Source: Oscillospiraceae bacterium (GTDB lineage: Bacteria; Bacillota; Clostridia; Oscillospirales; QAMX01). Taken from it: a stretch of DNA of 64,000 bases. The position numbers and the translations under genes were made by a program. The stretch lies in assembly GCA_015067825.1 (NCBI GenBank), contig SVLQ01000007.1:62001-126000 (forward strand), written 5' to 3'. Below the pieces are notes generated by a model. That model was not told the origin of the DNA. It searched no databases and saw only the letters and a list, made by a program, of their open reading frames with translations. Each line of letters starts with the position of its first letter. The first letter of the stretch is position 1. Below are positions 57,524-64,000 of this stretch, piece after piece.

Positions 57524-59053
57524 ATGAAGCGAAAATGGCTCTATTCGCTGCTGCGGCGGCGCATTTTGGTGGTTCTCCTGTTGGCGGCACAGCTCGCGCT
57601 GCTGGCGTATTTTATCATCAGCTCCAGCCGCACGTCTGCCGTCGTCGATATCGCGCTGCGGGTTATCAGCGTTTGCGTCGCGGTTTACGTGATGAATCGG
57701 GAAGACAATCCGTCTTATCGGTTGGTTTGGATTTTCGTAATTTTGTTTTTGCCGCTTTTCGGCGGTCTCTTTTATCTGACCTGTGTTGGTCAGGAGAGCA
57801 CGCGCCGTTTCCGCAAGGTTGCCGCGCTGATCGATTCCTTGTGCAAAGCCGATCTGAAACCGAGCGAGGACTGCCTGCCGGAACTATGCGGCCGAGAAAA
57901 TGCATATCCGATCGCCCGCTATCTGCAGGAGACCGTCGGGTTCCCGCTTTATAAAGACACAGAAGTGACGTATCTCTGCCCGGGAGAGGCGTTTTTTGAG
58001 GCGATGCTCCGGGAACTGGAACAGGCAGAGCACTATATCTTTTTGGAGTATTATATCATCCGCGAGGGCGAGATGTGGGATGCGGTGCTGGATGTGTTAC
58101 AGCGAAAAGCCGCCGCAGGTGTGGACGTGCGCATTCTCTACGACGATTTCGGCTGTTTTCTCTCGCTTTCCCCGTCCCACCGCGAATATCTCTCGTCGAT
58201 CGGGATCCAATGCCGCGTGTTCAATCGTTTCCGCCCAATCTTAACGACGGTGCAGAATAACCGCGATCACCGCAAGATCCTCGTCGTCGACGGCAAAGTC
58301 GGTTTCACCGGCGGGATCAACCTTTCGGACGAATACATCAACCGCACCGCGCCGCTCGGACATTGGAAGGATGCGGCCGTCATGCTCCGCGGGAGCGCGG
58401 TAAAAAGTCTTGTCAACATCTTTTTCTCCCTTTGGTATCGCCGCGGCGATCAGGGGGAGCCGGCCGAACGCTTTTTGCCGGCAGACACGGTAACACCGAC
58501 CAAAGCCGAAGGCTGGTGCCAGCCGTTCTCCGATGCGCCGACCAACGACGAATCGGTGGGGGAGCAGGTCTTTCTGCAAATGATCCACCGCGCCAACCGC
58601 GAGATCTATATCCAAACGCCGTATCTCGTCATCGATGATACCATGACGGGCGCGTTGATAACGGCGGCCAAAAGTGGCGTCGACGTGCGGATTTTAGTGC
58701 CGGAGAAAAACGATAACCCGCTGGTTGCGCGCACGATGCGTTCCTGCTACCGCCGCCTGATCGATGCCGGTGTGAAGCTGTATGCCTACACGCCGGGATT
58801 CGTCCACGCCAAGACGATCGTCGTCGACGGCGAATCCGCCGTGGTCGGCACGATCAATTTCGATTACCGCAGCCTCTACCTGCAGTTTGAATGCGGCGTC
58901 TGGATGTATCGGACCGATGCAGTCGGCGCGGTGCGCGCTGATTTTCTGCAAACGCTGCCCAAATGCCGCCAACTGACCGCCGACGATTGCCGCCGCGGGT
59001 TCTTTGGCCGTTTGGTCGACGAGGTACTGCGCCTGTTTGCGCCGCTGATGTAA
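57524..59053 (+). CDS. cls: Cardiolipin synthase
   Basis: 509 residues from the ATG at 57524 behind GAGGGG; longer frames upstream run through the hairpin. Two N-terminal membrane helices (ILVVLLLAAQLALLAYFII and the PSYRLVWIFVILFLPLFGGL region) and two HKD catalytic motifs: NRDHRKILVVDGKVGFTGG and FVHAKTIVVDGESAVVGT. A phospholipase D-type enzyme that condenses phosphatidylglycerol to cardiolipin at the membrane. Confidence 0.95.
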   Translation: MKRKWLYSLLRRRILVVLLLAAQLALLAYFIISSSRTSAVVDIALRVISVCVAVYVMNREDNPSYRLVWIFVILFLPLFGGLFYLTCVGQESTRRFRKVAALIDSLCKADLKPSEDCLPELCGRENAYPIARYLQETVGFPLYKDTEVTYLCPGEAFFEAMLRELEQAEHYIFLEYYIIREGEMWDAVLDVLQRKAAAGVDVRILYDDFGCFLSLSPSHREYLSSIGIQCRVFNRFRPILTTVQNNRDHRKILVVDGKVGFTGGINLSDEYINRTAPLGHWKDAAVMLRGSAVKSLVNIFFSLWYRRGDQGEPAERFLPADTVTPTKAEGWCQPFSDAPTNDESVGEQVFLQMIHRANREIYIQTPYLVIDDTMTGALITAAKSGVDVRILVPEKNDNPLVARTMRSCYRRLIDAGVKLYAYTPGFVHAKTIVVDGESAVVGTINFDYRSLYLQFECGVWMYRTDAVGAVRADFLQTLPKCRQLTADDCRRGFFGRLVDEVLRLFAPLM

Positions 59054-59055
59054 AA

Positions 59056-59090
59056 AAATCCCTCCGCCGTGAAAAACTGCGGAGGGATTT
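59056..59090. terminator. Bidirectional intrinsic terminator
   Basis: AAATCCCTCCGC with its perfect complement, between convergent genes. Confidence 0.85.
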
Positions 59091-59095
59091 GCCGT

Positions 59096-60502
59096 TTATG
59101 CGGTTTCTTTGGGGGATTCGGTGACGATGCGGTTGATCCAGATGCCTTTCTTTACCATCCAGCCGCCGATGATGCACTTGACGATATCGACGAATTGGCC
59201 GCAGAAGAAGATCTGCGTGATCGTCAGGTCGGTGTGGTGCACGAGCGTGTAGACGAGCGGGATCACGACGACCCAAACGTAGGCGCAGTCGAAAATAAAG
59301 GTGATCAGCGTTTTGCCGCCGGAGCGCAGCGTGAAGTAACAGCAGTGCGCAAACGAGAAGATCGGCATGCAGCCGGCGCAAATCCAAAGGAAATTAGTGG
59401 CCAGATTGCGCACCTCGTCGGTCGTTTTATAAAGCTGCGGGATCAGCGGTGCGGCGATCGCGAGCAAACCGCCGATCACAAAACAGCAGGCGACCGAAAA
59501 AGCCATCAAGCGCGAGGCGGTCGTTTTGGCCTCGTCGTATTTAGCGGCGCCGAGCTGCTGGCCGACGAGAATCGCAACGGCGCTGCCGAGTGCCATAAAG
59601 ACGATGTTGAAGAAGTTGGAGATCGTCGAAGAGATGTTCTGTGCGGCGACGACCGAAAGTCCGCGCGCGGAATAGCACTGCGAGAGGAACGCCATGCCGA
59701 CTGACCAGAGAAGCTCGTTGGCCAGAAGCGGCATCCCGCGGACGATGATGTTTTTCGTCAGCGCTGCCGGGATCTTCAGACTGCGGAACGCACCGACGAT
59801 GAAGCCGTGCCGATCGGTATTTTGATACGTACCGATGAGGACGATGGTCAGCTCAACAAAACGGGCAATGACCGTGGCGATGGCCGCACCGACAACGCCG
59901 AGCGCGGGCAGACCGAGCTTGCCGAAAATCAGCAGATAGTTGAGGACGAGATTGGTCAGAACCGAGACGATCGACGCCTTCATCGGCAAAACCGTTTCAC
60001 CGGTCTCGCGCAGGGTTCCGGCGAAGGTCTGCATTAGACAGAAGGGGACGAGACCAACGAGCATGACGCGCAGGTAGGAGAGCCCGTAGGCCGCGGTGGC
60101 GTCAATGTTGCCGACGTCTTCCTCACCTTTCAGATACAGCCGGATCAGGTCTTCGCCGAAGAAAATGCAGAGACAAAGTCCGATGATCAAAACGATGGCC
60201 GCAGTGATCAGCTTGAAGCGGAAGGTATCGCGTACGCCGCGGGTATCGCGCGAACCGTGGAACTGCGCGGTGAAGATCCCTGCGCCCGAGAGTCCGCCGA
60301 AAATACAGAGGTTGAACACGAACAACAGCTGGTTTGCGATCGCAACCCCCGACATTTGCTCGGTACCCATTCGCCCGACCATCAGATTGTCGAGAAGCGA
60401 GACAAAGTTGGTGATGCCGTTTTGGATCATGATCGGAACGGCCACGGCAAAAACCATTTTATAAAAATCTTTCGGTCCGACAAACCGCTTGAGCGACGTC
60501 AT
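59096..60502 (-). CDS. MATE family efflux transporter
   Basis: 468 residues, ATG behind GAGGTAGG. Twelve hydrophobic segments in two halves, with MIQNGITNFVSLLDNLMVG and GVAIANQLLFVFN near the start, and QNISSTISNFFNIVFMALGSA in the second half. A sodium- or proton-driven exporter of drugs or metabolites; the substrate is unknown. Monocistronic. Confidence 0.93.
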   Translation of the reverse strand: MTSLKRFVGPKDFYKMVFAVAVPIMIQNGITNFVSLLDNLMVGRMGTEQMSGVAIANQLLFVFNLCIFGGLSGAGIFTAQFHGSRDTRGVRDTFRFKLITAAIVLIIGLCLCIFFGEDLIRLYLKGEEDVGNIDATAAYGLSYLRVMLVGLVPFCLMQTFAGTLRETGETVLPMKASIVSVLTNLVLNYLLIFGKLGLPALGVVGAAIATVIARFVELTIVLIGTYQNTDRHGFIVGAFRSLKIPAALTKNIIVRGMPLLANELLWSVGMAFLSQCYSARGLSVVAAQNISSTISNFFNIVFMALGSAVAILVGQQLGAAKYDEAKTTASRLMAFSVACCFVIGGLLAIAAPLIPQLYKTTDEVRNLATNFLWICAGCMPIFSFAHCCYFTLRSGGKTLITFIFDCAYVWVVVIPLVYTLVHHTDLTITQIFFCGQFVDIVKCIIGGWMVKKGIWINRIVTESPKETA

Positions 60503-60628
60503 AAGCCTACCTCATTTCGTTTGCAATCGTGCATTGAGGCCTATTATACCATATTCTCTGCCCGTAAGCAACACCCTTGACAACGAGGAAAAAATCTGTT
60601 ACCATACAAAGGATGGGAGGGAAGCAAT

Positions 60629-62425
60629 TTGGATAAACTGACGGCGCTGAAAACGTATTTCGGCTACGATTCGTTCCGCGAGGGACAGGAAGAATTGATC
60701 GACGCGCTGTGTGCGGGGCGCGACGTGTTTGGCGTCATGCCGACAGGGGCGGGAAAATCGCTCTGCTATCAGATCCCGGCAGTTCTTTTGGGGGGGATCA
60801 CGCTCGTTGTCTCGCCGCTGATCTCGCTGATGAAGGACCAAGTCGGTGCGCTCAATCAGGCCGGCATCCGCGCCTGCTATTTAAACAGTTCGCTTTCCTA
60901 CCGCCAGTATCGCCTTGCGCTCCAATACGCCGCCGAGGGGAAATACCGTATTGCCTACGTCGCACCCGAACGGCTACTCACGCCGGAATTCCTGGCGTTT
61001 GCCCAATCGGCCGATATCCGCCTGCTCTGCGTCGACGAGGCGCATTGTGTTTCGCAATGGGGACACGATTTTCGTCCGGCATATCTCGATATCGCCCGCT
61101 TCGTCGAACTCCTGCCCAAACGCCCGACGATGGCGGCATTTACGGCGACGGCAACGCGCGCCGTCCGCAAGGATATCTTAAAGCTGCTCGGGCTCACGCA
61201 GCCGATGCTCAAAACGACCGGCTTCGACCGCAAAAATCTGCATTTTTCCGTCATTACGCCGCCCGATAAATACCGCGCGCTCAAACGCCAGATCGACCGC
61301 CACGCCGAAGAAGACAGCGGCATCGTCTATTGTCTGACGCGTAAAGCCGTCGAAGAAGTGTGCGAACAGCTGGTCGCCGACGGCTATTCCGCCACGCGCT
61401 ACCACGCCGGGCTCGAAGACACCGAGCGCGGCCAAAACCAGGACGATTTCCGTTTCGACCGCAAAAAGATCATGGTCGCAACCAATGCCTTCGGGATGGG
61501 CATCGACAAATCCAACGTCCGCTACGTGATCCACTACCATATGCCGAAAAACATGGAGAGCTATTATCAGGAGGCCGGCCGAGCCGGGCGCGACGGACTG
61601 CCGAGCGATTGCGTGCTTTTGTTTGCCGAGCGCGACGTCGCCATCGGCCGCTTTATTATCGAGCACGCCGGCGAAGACGGCGAACCGCGCGATCCGGAGC
61701 GGGTGGCGCAGGAGATCGATCTCTTGATGAAAATGGAGAGCTACTGCAAAACGACCGACTGCCTCCGCGCCTATATCCTGCGCTATTTCGGCGAGGATGC
61801 GCCGGAGGAGTGCGGCGCGTGCTCCAACTGCGAGGGCGACTTTGTGGTTGCCGACGTCACCGACCGCGCCGAAAAGATCCTCGGCTGCGTGACGACCTGC
61901 CGCGAGCGCTTCGGCGCCGGCGTGATCGCCGACACGGTGCGCGGCAGCAGCTCGCAAAAGCTCAAGCTCAACCGCATGGATAAAAACCCATACTACGCCG
62001 CACTTTGCACCGAGACCGACGAACAGATCCACGCACTGATCGACCATCTCTGCGTGCGCGGTTACCTTACGCGTGATACCGAGGGTCTGCCCGTTCTGCG
62101 TTTGACTGCGCGCGGCACAGACGTTTTGAACGGGATCGAACGCGTGACGATGCGCACCGAAAAAATGCCCGAACGCCCGATCGCGCGCAAGAGCCTGCGC
62201 GGCACGCTGTTTGAAACGCTGCGCGTTCTGCGGCTGGAGCTCGCCAAGCGCGAATTTGTCCCGCCGTATGCGGTCTTTTCCGACAACACGCTCCAGCAAA
62301 TGAGCGAAAAACGCCCGCACGACGAAGATGAGCTGCTGGCGATCAGCGGCGTGGGCCAGACCAAATTGAAAAAATACGGAAAGTTGTTTTTAGACGCGAT
62401 TCGTAATTTCGAGGACGAAATCTGA
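60629..62425 (+). CDS. recQ: ATP-dependent DNA helicase RecQ
   Basis: 598 residues from TTG at 60629 behind GGGAGG; no ATG is near. Motif 0 YFGYDSFREGQEELI, Walker A PTGAGKSLCYQ, DEAH box CVDEAHCVSQWGHDFRP, motif VI YQEAGRAGRDG. The RQC zinc cysteines are in CGACSNC. A winged helix follows, and a C-terminal HRDC domain includes PHDEDELLAISGVGQTKLKKYG. A 3'-5' helicase for recombination repair. Full length. Confidence 0.96.
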   Translation: MDKLTALKTYFGYDSFREGQEELIDALCAGRDVFGVMPTGAGKSLCYQIPAVLLGGITLVVSPLISLMKDQVGALNQAGIRACYLNSSLSYRQYRLALQYAAEGKYRIAYVAPERLLTPEFLAFAQSADIRLLCVDEAHCVSQWGHDFRPAYLDIARFVELLPKRPTMAAFTATATRAVRKDILKLLGLTQPMLKTTGFDRKNLHFSVITPPDKYRALKRQIDRHAEEDSGIVYCLTRKAVEEVCEQLVADGYSATRYHAGLEDTERGQNQDDFRFDRKKIMVATNAFGMGIDKSNVRYVIHYHMPKNMESYYQEAGRAGRDGLPSDCVLLFAERDVAIGRFIIEHAGEDGEPRDPERVAQEIDLLMKMESYCKTTDCLRAYILRYFGEDAPEECGACSNCEGDFVVADVTDRAEKILGCVTTCRERFGAGVIADTVRGSSSQKLKLNRMDKNPYYAALCTETDEQIHALIDHLCVRGYLTRDTEGLPVLRLTARGTDVLNGIERVTMRTEKMPERPIARKSLRGTLFETLRVLRLELAKREFVPPYAVFSDNTLQQMSEKRPHDEDELLAISGVGQTKLKKYGKLFLDAIRNFEDEI

Positions 62426-62436
62426 CCTTAAGGAAC

Positions 62437-62465
62437 TTGACAAACGCACTTCTGTGTGTTATACT
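62437..62465 (+). promoter_or_regulatory. Consensus-like promoter of the attenuated GNAT operon
   Basis: TTGACA, 17-base spacer, TATACT. The architecture is close to the promoter at 2237-2265. Confidence 0.85.
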
Positions 62466-62493
62466 AACTAAAATTTTTCCCGGAGGGTACGCC

Positions 62494-62604
62494 ATGCGTT
62501 TATATTCTGCTTGGAATCTGAATACGTATGCTGCTGCGCTTGCTTGCTATTACTGGCACTGCGAGCGGGCGTTGCTTGTCGTACCCAAAAATGCGGAAAA
62601 GTAG
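62494..62604 (+). CDS. 36-residue leader peptide
   Basis: The ATG follows GGAGGG at ideal spacing and lies 29 bases after the -10 box. It reads MRLYSAWNLNTYAAALACYY, then WHCERALLVVPKNAEK. It ends 24 bases before a strong terminator. The codons for CER lie in a GCGAGCGG stretch that can pair with the terminator, so the peptide probably serves to sense translation. Confidence 0.62.
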   Translation: MRLYSAWNLNTYAAALACYYWHCERALLVVPKNAEK

Positions 62605-62628
62605 ACCGAATCGTATTTTTGCAGCCGA

Positions 62629-62670
62629 CAGTGCATACCGCTCGCTCTGAGCCGTATGCGCTGTTTTTTT
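62629..62670 (+). terminator. Attenuator terminator before the GNAT gene
   Basis: CAGTGCATAC (62629-62638) with GTATGCGCTG (62654-62663), then seven T. CCGCTCGC (62638-62645), in the stem and loop, can instead pair with GCGAGCGG (62561-62568) in the leader frame. Confidence 0.8.
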
Positions 62671-62692
62671 ATTTTCAAAGAGGTGACCCAAA

Positions 62693-63295
62693 ATGACACA
62701 CAAAGGGACAAAAACGCTCGAGACCGCGCGTCTCGTTTTGCGCCGCTTTTGCGAGGGCGATATCCCGGCAGCCTACCGAAACTGGACGAGCAGCGACGCC
62801 GTGACGAAGTTTTTGCGCTGGCCGACGCATCGGACGATCGAGACGACCGCAGCGATCCTGCGCGGTTGGATCGATTCCTATGCCGATCCGGCGTTTTACC
62901 AGTGGGCGATCGTCCCGCGCGATCTCGATGAGCCGATTGGGACGATTTCGGTCGTCTCAAAGGACGAAAAAACAAAAACCGTACATATCGGTTACTGCAT
63001 CGGTGAAGCGTGGTGGGACAAAGGCTATATGAGCGAGGCGCTGGCAGCGGTGATCGCCTATTTCTTCCGCGAAGTCGGTGTTCTTCGCATCGAATCGCAG
63101 CACGATCCCCAAAACCCCGCTTCGGGCAGAGTGATGCAAAAATGCGGAATGCGCTATGAGGGTACGCTCCGTCAAGCCGATTGGTCGAACCGCGGCATTG
63201 TCGATGCGTGTATGTACAGCCTGCTTGCCGCAGAATACGAACAGAAACGAGGGGAGAACGGTGGAAACCAATCAATTTCTGAAAGCATACTATGA
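62693..63295 (+). CDS. GNAT family N-acetyltransferase (RimJ/RimL-like)
   Basis: 200 residues, ATG behind AGAGGTG. ETARLVLRRFCEGDIPAAYRN at the start, IGYCIGEAWWDKGYMSEALAAV with the CoA-binding loop, and NPASGRVMQKCGMRYEGTLRQ at the end, the layout of ribosomal-protein and antibiotic acetyltransferases. The target is not predictable. Behind an attenuator, and overlapping the methyltransferase gene by 35 bases. Confidence 0.92.
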   Translation: MTHKGTKTLETARLVLRRFCEGDIPAAYRNWTSSDAVTKFLRWPTHRTIETTAAILRGWIDSYADPAFYQWAIVPRDLDEPIGTISVVSKDEKTKTVHIGYCIGEAWWDKGYMSEALAAVIAYFFREVGVLRIESQHDPQNPASGRVMQKCGMRYEGTLRQADWSNRGIVDACMYSLLAAEYEQKRGENGGNQSISESIL

Positions 63296-64000
63296 GAGCC
63301 ACGATGAGGACGTGCGCCTTACCTCGCGCCATGGCTCGGTCGAATTTCTGACGACGATGCGCTATATCGAGCGTTATCTGCAGGCTGATAGCCGCATTCT
63401 CGAGATCGGAGCGGGTACGGGCCGCTATAGCCACACGCTTGCGCGCATGGGCTATCGGGTCGATGCGGTCGAGCTGATCGAACACAATATCGAGGTTTTC
63501 CGCGCCAAAACCGCTCCCGGCGAGGCAGTTTCCGTCGTGCAGGGCAATGCGCTGGATCTCTCCGCATTTGCCGACCATACCTACGATCTGACGCTGCTTT
63601 TGGGGCCGATTTACCATCTCTACACCGAAGCCGACCAAAAACAGGCGCTATCCGAGGCCGTCCGCGTGACGAAACCGGGCGGAATTATCTTTGTCGCCTA
63701 CTGCAACAACGACGCCACGATGGTGCAAACGTGCTTTGGCCGCGGTCTGATCCGCGACGAGCATTTCCGCGCGCTGATCGACCCCGTGACCTTCCGCGCC
63801 CGTTCCACACCGGCCGAGCTCTTCCAACTGAACCGCAAAGAGGATGCCGACGCTCTGATCAGCGGTCTGCCCGTCAAACGCCTCCACTACCTCGGTACGG
63901 ACATGGCGACCTGCTTCATCAAAGATTGCGTCGATGCGATGGACGACGAAATGTTCGAGCTCTACCTCCGGTATCATTTTTCGATCTGCGAACGCCCCGA
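63261..64000 (+). CDS. Class I SAM-dependent methyltransferase (3' end outside window)
   Basis: 246 residues visible from GTG at 63261 behind GAGGGGAGAA. SAM motif I ILEIGAGTGRYSHTLARMG at about 45, VDAVELIEHNIEVF, VVQGNALDL, and LLLGPIYHLYTEADQKQAL, then VTKPGGIIFVAYCNN. This is a small-molecule methyltransferase of the UbiE/Methyltransf_25 style. It overlaps the acetyltransferase gene and shares its attenuated promoter. The end lies beyond the window. Confidence 0.88.
   Translation, partial: METNQFLKAYYESHDEDVRLTSRHGSVEFLTTMRYIERYLQADSRILEIGAGTGRYSHTLARMGYRVDAVELIEHNIEVFRAKTAPGEAVSVVQGNALDLSAFADHTYDLTLLLGPIYHLYTEADQKQALSEAVRVTKPGGIIFVAYCNNDATMVQTCFGRGLIRDEHFRALIDPVTFRARSTPAELFQLNRKEDADALISGLPVKRLHYLGTDMATCFIKDCVDAMDDEMFELYLRYHFSICERP

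Noticed and set aside
62511-62696. Cys-rich plus-strand frame (MESEYVCCC...) in another phase over the leader peptide
   Set aside because: No ribosome-binding site, and it runs through the terminator hairpin.

Overview
The window looks like a chromosome segment of a strictly anaerobic, fermentative, moderately high-GC Firmicute, most likely a gut-type Clostridia (Oscillospirales or a relative). The reasons are strong Shine-Dalgarno sites, sigma-A-type promoters, pyruvate formate-lyase under a ZTP riboswitch, an oxygen-independent thiamine pathway (ThiH), a sodium-pumping biotin decarboxylase and BspA-type leucine-rich-repeat lipoproteins. The species cannot be read from the sequence. No rRNA gene and no CRISPR array were seen.

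Layout. 1-3.5 kb: the ychF 3' end, membrane proteins, a covarying hairpin repeat, and an orphan leader with mutually exclusive stems. 3.6-9.0 kb (minus strand): two zinc-ribbon ABC exporters around a DUF1854 protein, preceded by a likely 6S RNA. 9.2-12.9 kb: glycan-related genes (beta-propeller protein, sialidase-like protein, alpha/beta hydrolase). 12.9-21 kb: LRR lipoprotein, pflBA with its ZTP riboswitch, aldo/keto reductase, and a YD-repeat lipoprotein. 21.2-27.5 kb: a full thiSFGHEDC operon under a TPP riboswitch, followed by a thiD gene fragment.

27.8-46.6 kb is an AT-richer integrative element in the 3' half of a tRNA-Trp gene. It carries a tyrosine integrase and a defence-type operon (OLD-like ATPase with TOPRIM-like domain, type III Mod, a small winged-helix protein, Res, WYL regulator). 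It also carries a serine recombinase, a Fic protein, a TcmP/radical-SAM-like pair, a divergent XRE switch, a GIY-YIG frame interrupted by two amber codons, and an unrecognised three-gene operon. That operon lies behind three promoter cassettes of identical geometry. A second, decayed integrase fragment lies outside the left end, so elements have accumulated at this tRNA more than once.

46.9-52.2 kb is a sodium-translocating decarboxylase operon with two carboxyltransferase subunits (MmdA-like and OadA-like) sharing one carrier and one membrane pump. 52.2-64 kb holds a ROK glucokinase, deoC, an M32 carboxypeptidase, an HtrA protease, cardiolipin synthase, a MATE exporter and RecQ. It ends with a GNAT acetyltransferase and a methyltransferase behind a leader-peptide attenuator.

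The most novel-looking parts are the three equal-spacing promoter cassettes with their unknown operon (43.3-45.3 kb), the amber-interrupted GIY-YIG gene (42.3-42.7 kb), the attenuator at 62.5 kb, the orphan leader at 2.2 kb and the covarying hairpin repeat.
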